A DNA stretch of 26,934 nucleotides, taken from Elysia marginata. Taxonomy: Eukaryota; Mollusca; Gastropoda; Plakobranchidae. A program made the position numbers and the translations under genes. Location of the stretch: contig BMAT01008551.1 in NCBI GenBank assembly GCA_019649035.1, positions 261,738 through 288,671 on the forward strand, given 5' to 3'. The notes under the pieces were generated by a model. The model had not been told where the DNA came from and made no database searches. It was given only the letters and a program-made list of their open reading frames with translations. The number at the start of each line of letters is the position of its first letter. The stretch's first letter is position 1. Positions 1 to 9,524 of this stretch are shown piece after piece.

Positions 1-1290
1 GAAACTGGTTTGCTAATCTTGAAATTGGAACAACTGGGTTGGTGACCTACCTTGTTCTATGTTCGCAGATCAGTCAGACTATTGTTTACACCTAATACCT
101 TTGAAATGTAACAGTCCTCTAACACACACGCGAAAAGCTACCCCTCAACCCACCGCCCCAGTCCTCTTTCCCTTCAAAGCATGCAAGCACCGTGGGAAAG
201 TTTTATCATTTCACTCTGGATAAATTGGGGAGAACTTTCATAACACTGATTGACAGGAGGCTGGACCTGGTTACACATATGACAGGTGGCTAATATGTAA
301 CAGTCCAAATGACCACATCCAGGCTTTGAGACCTCCTCTGGTCGACGCCCCCTCCACCTGTATGAGCTTCTAGGATCTTCTGGGTGGGATTATGATATGT
401 CAATTACTCAGAAGGTGTCAAAATCACGAAACCACGGCCTACCAAACATCCATCCTAGCCAGAATTTTTGTTATAGATATGCGAAATTTGACACCTCTTT
501 GCACCACATCAGTCCCTTTCCCTCATGGACTCTCGGGTTAGTGGAATCGGTTGTAATCACACCATGAGGTGGCAAACCAGGGGAAAATTTTCCCTGTATT
601 TATTGATTGATGATGTAAGGGGTTAGTTTCCTGTTCCCAGCTATCTAGTATGACAAGGGAGTGCGAAATGTAAGTTAAAAGTAAGCCGAACTCTGAAGCC
701 AATATATTGGCTCGGCGCGGGACGCGGGCGGAATGTTCAAAGCCAAATAAGTGGCTTGCCACACTGGTAATTTCCTCAAATCAAAGCCAATATAGTGGCT
801 TGGCGCGGGTGTTGGGTTAATCTACAGGAAAACAGTTGTGTTTTCTAAAAATTTATTTCATTTAATATGGTATACATCTCTATCAGTCTAAAGATGCTTT
901 CAGTTAATCAGAATAAAAGACAGGAAATTGTGGTGATTTTTAAAATTATATTCAGACAAGTTTATTGTGGCTTAAGAATTCTATAAGTTTTATTTTTTTT
1001 TAATTTCCTTTGATGATACGTAAATATGAATATTATTATAGCATGTTTAAGCTTTTTAGAATGAATGTCTGAGCAATCGTTCATCAATTAGGACTTCTTT
1101 TAAGTATTATTTTCTCTCTAGGTTTAATTCTGGAATTCATTTCTATGCAGGACTAGTAGAGTTGCTGAGTCGCTAGACATGAAACAAAATAAAAACTGTG
1201 AAGAAAGGAATTGCAAAGTAGTTTATCTCCTGCTTATCTCTATTATTTGAAATGAACATGGGACTTATTTTTCTTTCACTGTACTTCTAG
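1..1290. other. VWA8 intron sequence (left edge)
   Basis: No exon was recognised here. The first 820 bases look richer in GC than the rest and hold a 12-bp direct repeat (ATGTAACAGTCC at 106 and 295) and three spaced palindromic motifs (697-800). This suggests an old, unidentified mobile-element remnant. The remainder is AT-rich. Confidence 0.6.
697..800. repeat. Three 16-bp palindromic motifs with exact 44-bp spacing
   Basis: AGCCAATATATTGGCT (697-712) is a perfect palindrome. AGCCAAATAAGTGGCT (741-756) and AGCCAATATAGTGGCT (785-800) are degenerate copies. Starts are exactly 44 bp apart. The first and third are followed by (C/T)GGCGCGGG; the spacers otherwise differ. The first motif holds CCAAT on both strands. 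It could be a decayed 44-bp satellite or part of a mobile element. Confidence 0.75.
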
Positions 1291-1399
1291 ATTGAAAGAG
1301 ATTGAGATGAGTGAGTACGATGGGCGTCTGTACGAGCAATATTCAGCGGGTGTACGTAGACAAGTGCAGAGTCTGAGAGTGATTTTGGACTCATTGCAG
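1291..1399 (+). CDS. VWA8: VWA8 exon a (first visible)
   Basis: The acceptor is ...CTTCTAG|A and the donor CAG|GTGAGT. The first base completes a codon from an upstream exon (entry phase 2), then 36 codons read LKEIEMSEYDGRLYEQ through ILDSLQ. This is the conserved linker just before the VWA domain in VWA8. The exon ends on a codon boundary. Confidence 0.93.
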
Positions 1400-4300
1400 G
1401 TGAGTGCTCTCAAGTAAATGTGCCTAGACTGAAGTGTATGTATTTGTGTACAGTGGAATCCCACAATTAAGACCCCCTCAATAAAGACCACCCCCTCATG
1501 CGTGACTTTAAATTTTAGGACATCTGCTTATATGGGTATAGTAATTAAACCCCTGAACTAAAACCCCTCCTCTTTTAAGACCTGTTTTTAACAACATTTT
1601 GCCAGGTCTTTATTAAGGAGTTTCACTGTATATGTCTTTGCTGCCTGGCGTTAAGGAAAGTTTTGCAGTTTCAAGCTAAAGGTAAAAAAACCTCCCAAGA
1701 GATGAATTTTTACGCTATTGCTATAAAATCAGAGGAATTCTCATTATCTTAGACATCAGGACAGTAAAAATGCAAATATTTGTCCTGTTGCAAATACCAA
1801 ACTGAAGTATTTTCAGCCATCTTTACTTTCAAAGTGATTTGAAAATTATAGTTATTGTTTAATTAGGAACAACAGCAAAGGGGTTCTTAACATCTAAGTG
1901 AACGGAGCTACAGCTTAATTTCCCCCCCCTCCCCTCCCCAGGACCAGAGTTGCAGCAAAAATGTTCCTTTGGCACTAGATGTTAGCAAACACTGATTTTA
2001 TTGTTTTCAAAATCTTAATATACAGTGCAATGGCTTTAGAAATGTACCATGATGAATAATGCTTCCTTGCAATGACTTTTGTAAGTAAATTTTGTAACTT
2101 TTGTGTGTTTTGGACTGTTTTCAGCTGTTCTTGTTTAAACATAAACAATCATATACACCTGAGACCAACATGGCCCCAAAATCAACAAGTAGAAAGAGAA
2201 AAACGAACCAAAAAATCAAAATTCAATGTCAAACTAACCTTATGAAATGCTAAAATCCTCTTGAAAATACTCAATAAAGTAATACAAAATACATAAATAC
2301 TCCAGTACTTGTACTTGAGAGAATTATAATACTATGACCACTTACATTTGCTCAATTTCTATATCCACATCTAGGTCTCAATTGAATTTTGTGGGCAATT
2401 GTTATTAAATTTTAGCATTCAGTCCTACTGCATGTTGAAAACAAAACTTCTAAGTTCACAACAATAGAATTTCTCTGACTTGGAAAAGAAATGGGCTATT
2501 GGTAATGAATATTAACATCTGACATCCTTTCCATAAAGGAAACTGTGACCAATATATACATCTCCGGTCTTTTCCACATTGGAAATTGTGACGAAAATAT
2601 TATGTTTCCGGTCACTTCAAATTTTGTTGCCCTATTTTGTTCCTTGTGGGCATAGTGTAGTAAAAAAATGTTTTTTAATTTAGGTTTCTAAGAATTACAT
2701 ATTCACCTGTCATATGTTCAATAGTTGTTAGCAAGTTTAAAACTTTTTTTTTTGTAGGAACTGCTGAAATGACAAACCATATTTTATATTTTAAAACATA
2801 TTTTGCAGGCAAAGGGCAAGGAGCGTCAGTGGATCAAACACCAAAGTCACGGTGAACTGGATGACGGCAAGCTCATTGAGGGACTTACTGGGGAGTCAGG
2901 GATCTACAAGCGTAGAGCAGAGAAAGAGCCTGATGTAAGGTTGACAGGGCTTACTGAAAGCAGCTTGGAATTAAAGTTTTCACCCTTAAGGATTAAATGG
3001 TTAACTAAAAACCCATAAAAAGGCACAGAGACAAGTCTACGAGACTACCATTGTCATTCTTAATCTTTTTTCTTGATAAGACAAGACACTATGCATGGGA
3101 ATTTTTTTTACCGAGGCTAGCCAGAAAATGTAGGAATTCCCTCAGAGCCATGTGAAATTTAGAGCAAAACAATGTATTCTAAGATTGGAAGTCAGTCAGA
3201 GAATTTAACCATTTTCTATATTTTTAAAAGTGAGATATTACTGTAAGTTATGAAATTATAAAAATCCTGAAAACACCATTTCTCATATTATCTATTTATA
3301 TAATTTTGATCAAAATTGTTGTAGTTCAGCTTACAACTCATAAAAAAGGACATTACCTTCTAATCTTACATACAAAGTAAAAAGCAATCAAAAAGGATGC
3401 ATATCTGCCTGTTAAATCTAAATTGATGATGAAAGAGCAGACCTATAACTTAATACCTTTTGAACTAAAGAGGAATGAACAAAACCCTCTAGATAACATA
3501 AAAATGTTTTACTTATGTTACCTAGACTTGTATTGTTTCCTCTTTTGTTCAACAAAGTAATGAGTTCTGTGTTTGCTCTTTCATCTCCTACTTTAACTTA
3601 GCAATTGGTATACCGGTGAGTAGAGTATTTGACACGAGAAAACTTCACCGGTGTACCCGTGAGTAGGATTCATAGGGTTAATAAGGCATAAGACTATTGT
3701 TAAGTTGCTTTTAAAAAGTCGGTTAAAGTTTTTGGCTAAAACCTAGTCCATTGTCCAACTGTTTCCTGTGTAAGTCCATGAATTTTTAAATGAATTTGTA
3801 AGATAAGTTCTTTTCTACTTTCTTCTTTTTCCTCAGTGGTGGAAATTCATTTAAAGTTGAATTTTCTTATTTCATTATGTCTTCAAAGCTGTTTATATTG
3901 TCTTCTTTTTGCTCGCTTACTCTTTATTCTTTCATCCACAATGTCTTTACAGGATTAACTAGATGCTTGATGAGTCAGATATACAAACAAAGTCTTTTGA
4001 GGGGTTGGTCAATTTACACTGTAAAGAACCAGATTATACCGGTTTTTTTCACATTTGATGTCTTTTTTTATTGGTGCCCTGAATTTTTAGAAATTATAAT
4101 GTGTTATATTTTTAAAAATACTTTACAAGACCGAATCTGTATTGTAATGGAGTAGATCAATGTTTCACTTGAGATGTTATCTTATTGGCAGAAGCTCTTT
4201 ACTCCTGCTCTACATTTTCTTGTGTCTGTCGGTTGTTTTTTTTTTTTAATATAATTGCTATACAAATTGTTTACTTTCAAACACTTATTTTGAAACAAAG

Positions 4301-7300
4301 CTTAGTTTGTGTTTTTGAAACTCCATTTAAAAATGTGTGTGTGCGGCAGACCCCCTTTAAATACCTTTTTCTTCCTCCATCAAGAAAAGAAATTTATTCC
4401 TTTATCACTTTTCCTCTCCTTTGAGCTGAAAAACAAATTTGCTCCCCTTGTCATTGCAATGATGCTCTTTGCTTTTGATGTGCCCCTGACATGTTGTGTT
4501 TGTGTCCCTGGCTGGGGCCGAATGTGTTTGATCTTTTTGTTTGAAGATGCTACTGGGGCAAACAGTGAAAAAAGCTTCCTATGCATATGTCATTTCATAG
4601 CTCCCCCCAACCCCCTGTTTTTTTTTTATGCGAGCAGCTGCACATCACAACTACAATGCTCTTATTTCCTTGTCAGTTTGGCGGTTCTGTTTTTAAAAAT
4701 ATATGCTTAGTAATTTTCCAGGGTTGAATAATGAGCATTTCAATATAACTATATTTTTGCTGCTCCTCTTTGAACAGACACATCAATGCATGGGTATTTT
4801 GGTTTAAAGATACTGTAAAAGTAAAATATGCTATGTATGTAGGACTGTATCATAAAAGCCAGATCTTTGCCTAAGAATGGTTAGTCCTTCTACTATTTGT
4901 CATCTCTAATGAGGTGAATCTTTGTCTACTTGTTTCAGGCAGCTCAACGCTATTGGGTTCACTCTTCATTTCAGTTATACAAAATTTTTAATGTCATAAT
5001 CTTATCAAAAAAATATTTTTGTGGGATGTTTGAGATCCTCTTGTCTTTAGTTGAATTTCAAAGTTTTCTTTTCCCTAAAGTTATATGAGTATCATTCCCA
5101 CAAAATGTGTCTACTTGCACAGTTTTGACATTTAGAGATTTATACATTAACAAAATGCTACTTGAAAGTTTTTTTAAGGCAGTGAGAAAAATTATTTTAA
5201 CATCTTGATTATGACCAAAGTTATTGAGCTATTGCTTTTTGGAATTCGGGGAACGGTGATACTCATTCTCAAGAAGATTTTTAAAAAATTGCATTTTGAC
5301 ATTTCGTATAACAAAGGCATGAAAAAGACGATCAACTAGTCCTCTAGTTGAGAATCTCATTTCAAGCCACTTTTAACTGTTTTATTGCCATATAAGATGG
5401 AAAAACATGCTAACTATTTAATTAAACCAAACAAAGTTTGAGTAAAATTTTGACAATCAAGATGGGAAAACATCCCAACTTTTTAATTAAACCCAGGAAA
5501 GTCAGAGTAAAATTTTGATCTTTAAATAGAAAATTTAAACTGTGACAATTTGAATATCAGTGCAAGTTAACTTTTTTTCAGGGAGCGCAACACAAATACA
5601 GAGTCAAATGTTTAGAGAAAACCAAAGGTGATGATCTTGTTAACCAGCTCTGTCAAACAATCAATAAAAAAATAGCACCGGTAACTTACAAAGGGAAACC
5701 CCATACATGTATTTAAAATATCTTGGGAAAGGGCAAAGACTTTGAAATAAGACTTAGAAAATCGAATTATACAATAGAGATCTTACTGATTTTAGTCAGA
5801 CCTTTTTGCTGGGCTTTAACTAGTATTGGGACCTCCCTTTCTCCATGAGCCCTTGCACATACACTGAAAACCAGTTGTTGTATGAGTTAAAGACATAGTC
5901 GGTGGGGTTTTATGGGGAAGCAACTTTGCTCAGTATTTATCATAAGCTTTGAAGAAGTGAAACTGCAAGGGAACAGAGGGAAAAACATCTTCAGACCACT
6001 TTCAAATTTGAATGAAGAAAATTAAACTTCATTTATTTCGAATTATAATTTCCAACCTAACAAAGCCAAACAGGAAAAATAAGCATCATATGGAGAAAAT
6101 TTTGAATTATGAGAATTCCATTTTATCAAAATTTGGTTTTGTAGGTTTCATTGTCTAAGCGTTTAAGGATGAGAATCTTCAAATTAAGAGAAAGCAAAAG
6201 ACATCAAAGAATCTAATAATTTTTTGTTTACTTTTTTTTTTTGTCAGCCGGGCTCTCCTCAACTAAAGCCTAAACGTCTGCGAGTTGTTGTGGATGTGTC
6301 AGGCAGCATGTATCGTTTTGATGGGCATGACTCACGTCTGACACGACAGCTAGAGGCTATCCTTATGGTCATGGAGGCTTTTGAAACATACGAGGACAAA
6401 TTTAAAGTAGGTGAAAATGTGAAAGAGTTAGATGGGAGAGAGAGAGAGAGAGCAGAGAGGGCAAAAGGGAGAAAGAGAGAGTGGAAGAAAAAGAAAGAGA
6501 GAGGGTGAGAGGAAGAGGGAGTGTGAAAGAGAAAGTAGAAGGAAAAGGAGAGAGATTGAAAGAGAAGGGGAATAAAGATAGAAGGGAGATATCAGTAAAT
6601 AAACTTGAACTCAGGAAAAGCTCAAAATATAATCTTTCAGTTATAAGGATGCGAAATTGTAAAGTGTCTTGGTAATAATGGTGTATCTTTTTTTATCTTG
6701 ATATTTATGTGTAGGCCTATATGGAGCTTTTTTGTACCATCCTTTAGTGTTAAACCTTAGTTATATAGAAATAATGTTGTTATATTCTCTCATCTCTTTG
6801 CAGTATGACATATATGGCCATTCTGGTGAGACCTATGTAGAGCAGTTTGTCCACAAAGACCGGCCACCAAAGAACAACAGGGAGCGTCTGAATGTGTTAA
6901 AACTTATGCTGGCACACTCACAGTTCTGTATCAGTGGTGACCACACACTGGAGGCCGCAAGTCACCATACCCGCGAACTGGCCGCAGAGGAAGAGAAAGG
7001 AGAGGAAGCAGATGAACGCTTCCTGCTGCTTCTCAGCGATGCCAACTTTGACAGGTATGGGATCCGTCCAGAGCGTTTCGGGCAGATTCTCACAGGAGGA
7101 GGCACAGGTGGAGCTGGTAATGGTGCAGATGTTAATGCCTATGCTATCTTTGTGGGCTCTCTTGGAGACCAAGCCGTCAGGTAAGTGTTTTCATGATGGT
7201 ATGATTGTATTTCTTAACCACATCTCAAAGAGAAATGGCTGTAATCCTGATGATTTTGTTTATATATCATTTTATCCATGTGTCTTTAGTTGAGTCCATA

Positions 7301-7582
7301 TGATTTGAACCTGGATAATTTCAGTATTTGCTTTGTTCAAACTGTATTCAGATTATCGAATTTGTCTTTCTTCTGTAATGCATAGGAATAGTTCAAAGTT
7401 AAATTTTGTTCTGACAGGGTTATAGAGATCCAAACTGCACTGTACTTAAACCATTTTTTATCTCTCACAGGCTGAATAAACAGCTGCCCAGTGGTCACTC
7501 CTATGTGTGTATGGATACCAAGAATCTACCTCTAATCCTGCAGCAGATTTTCACATCTGGCATGCTGTCCTCTACATCTTAA
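1291..7582 (+). CDS. VWA8: VWA8, C-terminal part (five exons, 3' end of gene)
   Basis: Five exons join in frame into 293 residues ending at TAA 7580-7582, and the start lies left of the window. Known of the family: VWA8 is a large (about 1,900 residues in vertebrates) mitochondrial AAA+ ATPase of the MoxR/dynein-like type with a C-terminal von Willebrand A domain. Seen here: a conserved linker (SEYDGRLYEQ, KERQWIKHQ, GELDDGKLIEGLTGE) and then the VWA domain. A complete MIDAS metal site is present: DVSGS at residues 94-98 of the visible part, Thr179 in SGDHTLEA and Asp210 in LLLLSDANFD. The chain ends QQIFTSGMLSSTS, like other VWA8 C-termini. An acidic stretch (EEEKGEEADE) and a Gly-rich loop (GGGTGGAGNG) look expanded compared with the vertebrate protein as I remember it. 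All splice sites are GT/AG. Identification is very secure; the role is from family knowledge. Confidence 0.96.
1451..1628. mobile_element. 178-bp MITE, Tc1/mariner-pogo type
   Basis: The left end CAGTGGAATCCCACAATTAA and the reversed right end CAGTGAAACTCCTTAATAAA form imperfect terminal inverted repeats of about 25 bp. The element is flanked on both sides by TA (1449-1450 and 1629-1630), as expected for a TA target-site duplication. It has no coding capacity. It lies 52 bp past the donor of VWA8 exon a. Confidence 0.8.
2531..2618. repeat. Imperfect tandem duplication, about 43-44 bp x 2
   Basis: GGAAACTGTGAC (2538) and TCCGGTC (2563) recur as GGAAATTGTGAC (2581) and TCCGGTC (2607). This is a two-copy local duplication with substitutions and small indels. 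Confidence 0.65.
2809..2934 (+). CDS. VWA8: VWA8 exon b
   Basis: The acceptor is TTTTGCAG|GCA and the donor GAT|GTAAGG. The exon has 42 codons, starting AKGKERQWIKHQ and ending RRAEKEPD, with phase 0 at both ends. The frame stays open into the intron to 3018, but the conserved sequence stops at the donor. It carries the GELDDGKLIEGLTGE block typical of VWA8. Confidence 0.95.
3607..3666. repeat. 17-bp direct repeat pair
   Basis: GGTATACCGGTGAGTAG (3607-3623) and GGTGTACCCGTGAGTAG (3650-3666) match at 15 of 17 bases. No wider structure was recognised. Confidence 0.55.
5394..5523. repeat. 65-bp tandem duplication, two copies
   Basis: Copy one starts AAGATGGAAAAACAT at 5394 and copy two AAGATGGGAAAACAT at 5459. 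Both continue with TTTAATTAAACC and GAGTAAAATTTTGA at the same offset, with scattered substitutions. Confidence 0.8.
5745..6127 (+). repeat. Dispersed repeat copy (pogo/Tigger-like family), intronic
   Basis: It shares ordered blocks with 8799-9156: TCGAATTATAC near the left, GGGAACAGA in the middle, CAAAGCCAAA further right and TTTGAATTATGAGAA at the right. It is strongly diverged with several indels, and no clean ends are visible. Confidence 0.45.
6248..6406 (+). CDS. VWA8: VWA8 exon c (start of VWA domain, MIDAS DxSxS)
   Basis: The acceptor is TTTTTTGTCAG|CCG and the donor TTTAAA|GTAGGT. The exon has 53 codons, starting PGSPQLKPKRLR and ending ETYEDKFK, with phase 0 at both ends. DVSGSMYRF holds the Asp-x-Ser-x-Ser residues that coordinate the metal ion. 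The intron just downstream begins with a purine-rich GA tract. Confidence 0.97.
6434..6570. repeat. Purine-rich (GA)n tract in VWA8 intron
   Basis: GAGAGAGAGAGAGAG followed by degenerate GA/GGAAA sequence begins 28 bp after the donor of exon c. Chance ORFs rich in Arg, Glu and Lys run through it. The rest of this 397-bp intron (to 6803) is featureless. Confidence 0.85.
6804..7180 (+). CDS. VWA8: VWA8 exon d (core of VWA domain)
   Basis: The acceptor is TCTTTGCAG|TAT and the donor GTCAG|GTAAGT. The exon has 125 codons plus two bases (exit phase 2). It starts YDIYGHSGET and ends FVGSLGDQAV. It supplies the remaining MIDAS residues, Thr in SGDHT and Asp in LLSDAN. The Gly-rich stretch GGGTGGAGNG sits between RFGQIL and VNAYAIF, where the vertebrate protein has a shorter loop as far as I recall. 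Confidence 0.97.
7471..7582 (+). CDS. VWA8: VWA8 terminal exon with stop
   Basis: The acceptor is TCTCTCACAG|G. The first base completes an Arg codon, then 36 codons and TAA follow: LNKQLPSGHSYVCMDTKN and on to MLSSTS. The position and sequence of the C-terminus match the VWA8 family, so the gene ends here intact. Confidence 0.96.
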
Positions 7583-8215
7583 CCTTGAGATGCTCTGGGG
7601 GGAGGGGGGACTATGTTGTGTGCATTTGTGATTTTTTAAAACGTTTTTTTTTCAATTTGATCCAAAGTTTATATATGTGAAGATATAAATATGTGCACAT
7701 AATGTCTCCATGGAGGAGAAAAACAGAAGTTGAATTCTGTGTTGATCATTTTTATACAGGAAAATACTTTCTGTGCTGTTGTGATTTTGTTGACATAAGT
7801 ATCATTACTGTGATATTGTTTAAACTTTTTTGCAACTTTACCTTTTGTAATTGTAATATTGATTTGTATCAGATATCAACCTTTAGACATCTTCGTGTTA
7901 TAATTCTGGCTGTTGACAAAACTATTAGTTGGGTATGGGGAGGGGTTTCTACGTAAAAAGATTAAAAGGTATAGCATTTTTCATTTCATTTTTGTTCAAC
8001 TAAGTCTTATAGGTAACATCAAATACTAAAAGGAGTTTTTCTTTAGAAATTATTTTTATTTCTCTTTTCTATGTCATTTTTTTTTTCAAATTTTTTGTTG
8101 TTTTTGTTGGATGTGTGGTACTAAATTTTTACCCATGTATTATCAGAAATCATAAACATAATTTGGGATGCTAATGTTGAAATTATCCATGAATAAATAT
8201 TTTCTGTATAAAGAC
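7583..8215 (+). other. VWA8: VWA8 3' UTR (probable)
   Basis: This is non-coding, T-rich sequence directly after the VWA8 stop. It holds an ATTAAA variant at 7961-7966 and a canonical AATAAA at 8192-8197. The end is put just after the latter. An ORF of 87 codons inside (7693-7956) has no recognisable similarity and is taken as chance. Confidence 0.6.
8192..8197 (+). terminator. Poly(A) signal AATAAA for VWA8
   Basis: This is the first canonical AATAAA downstream of the VWA8 stop, 610 bases after it. ATTAAA at 7961 is a weaker and earlier alternative; later AATAAA sites at 8964 and 9202 lie in or near a repeat. Confidence 0.5.
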
Positions 8216-8798
8216 ATAGGCTGCATTTGATGACCAGCATTACTAAAGGGGAGCAATATATTTGTACTTCAGCTATTGCCAAGCATGAAGTAAACTTTGT
8301 GAAAAGAATGCTGATTTTAATAATGCAAAATAAGAACTCGGTAAATATGCAGAATGTATAACATTTGCTTAAGCTGATCAGTTTATAAATTATTGTGGTA
8401 AAAAATAGGCCTGAGACGGTTCGCCGGAACTTAGAAAAAGAAAAGCAGATGTTGACCTGAAACCAGTTTTTAAAAAAATCAGCTACAAAACAAAAACAGC
8501 TAATTACTTTAAACTAGGATATTCCGACATGATGAGCCCATTCTGTATTGCATGTCTCAAGATTTTTTTTTCTGTTTTCGCAGGAAAGATGAGTACCACC
8601 CAAAAGATAATTAACTCAGGGATTTTGATTTAGCTGATATAAGCTAATGAGACTTAATGAAGTGCAGATGCAAAATTTGACAGATTTTGGAATGGTAGGA
8701 CCCACAACTGAGTATTGTGTATTTTGACTTATAATAGTCCATATTATGCATATTAAAAAAGTAAACTTCAAGTATGGAAAGATGACTGTCACTTATTT

Positions 8799-9156
8799 TA
8801 GTGGAATCATCGCAATTCAAATCTCATGGAAATATACAAAAAGTTCGAATTATACACAAGCAATCAAGTTTATTAAACTCAGACTATTTTCTGCTCTTTT
8901 TTGGGATGGCACATTTGTTCAGTGACAGTGGCTGTTTTCCATGAGCCATACATGTTTTGAACAAATAAAACAGCTAGGGAACAGAAGAAAAAATCTTTTA
9001 CAAACCTCATTATAAACTTTGATTTAAGAGATTTGAACCCCATAAATTTGTAATCATTAGTTCAAATCTGGCAAAGCCAAAGAGAAAACGACACTGATAA
9101 AAGTTTGAATTATGAGAAATTCGAATTATAAGACTTTTATATTGAAGGTTTTCCCT
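8799..9156 (+). mobile_element. MITE-like relic, pogo/Tigger-like ends
   Basis: The left end TAGTGGAATCATCGCAATTC and the reversed right end CAGGGAAAACCTTCAATAT are weakly inverted. Motifs such as TTCGAATTATAC and GAATTATGAGAAATTCGAAT resemble subterminal sequences of pogo/Tigger-type non-autonomous elements as I recall them. A second diverged copy is at about 5745-6127. No transposase remains. Confidence 0.45.
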
Positions 9157-9395
9157 GTATTTAAATGCAAATAATTTATAATAATAATGAATCCAATTTG
9201 TAATAAAAATGTAGTAACTTAACAGTATGTGTTCTGTGTCAAGTATTTGTCATTTAATAATTTATAAATACGTAACACTAATTATTTTTTGTGAAAGTAT
9301 TTGTATAGATAGGCAAAGGTGAAAAACTACCTTGATATCTAAAAGGAAGCTGCATAAACAGAGAATGATAATTTGAATAAAACCACGATTTTTAA

Positions 9396-9524
9396 TATAT
9401 ACTATAGCACCAGCACTATCAAGCCATCAGAGAAATTTATTGGAAATCAGTCAGAGACACAATTTGATTTCCAACAAATTACCGGTGCTCTGATGACTTG
9501 ATAGTACAGGTGCTTTAGTATATT
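9396..9524. repeat. 129-bp near-palindrome (long inverted repeat)
   Basis: The left arm (ACTATAGCACC...ACTATCAAG..ATCAGAG..TTGGAAATCA) is the reverse complement of the right arm with few mismatches and one small indel. Each arm is about 55 bp around a short loop near 9455-9465. It would fold into a single hairpin and resembles a foldback MITE. Confidence 0.75.

Larger units (their letters stand above)
1400..2808 (+). other. VWA8 intron after exon a
   Basis: The intron is bounded by GTGAGT and TTTTGCAG. It contains the MITE at 1451-1628, a C-rich run near 1921-1940 and a two-copy tandem repeat at 2531-2618. No exon was recognised inside, and the flanking exons join in frame with continuous family similarity. 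Confidence 0.85.
2935..6247 (+). other. VWA8 intron, 3.3 kb
   Basis: The intron is bounded by GTAAGG and TTGTCAG. It holds a 17-bp direct repeat pair (3607-3623 and 3650-3666), a 65-bp tandem duplication (5394-5523) and one copy of a dispersed repeat (about 5745-6127). Overlapping ORFs near 4185-4710 on both strands show no recognisable protein. Confidence 0.8.

Noticed and set aside
697..800. A CRISPR array
   Set aside because: Only three degenerate palindromes in an animal intron, with short repeats, diverging copies and no cas genes.
2935..3018. Read-through extension of VWA8 exon b
   Set aside because: The frame stays open, but VWA8 similarity stops exactly at a GTAAGG donor and resumes at 6248 in phase.
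4185..4710. Overlapping ORFs on both strands in the large VWA8 intron
   Set aside because: Hydrophobic, Phe-rich composition typical of T-rich DNA, with no family similarity, and the VWA8 exons on either side join without a missing segment.
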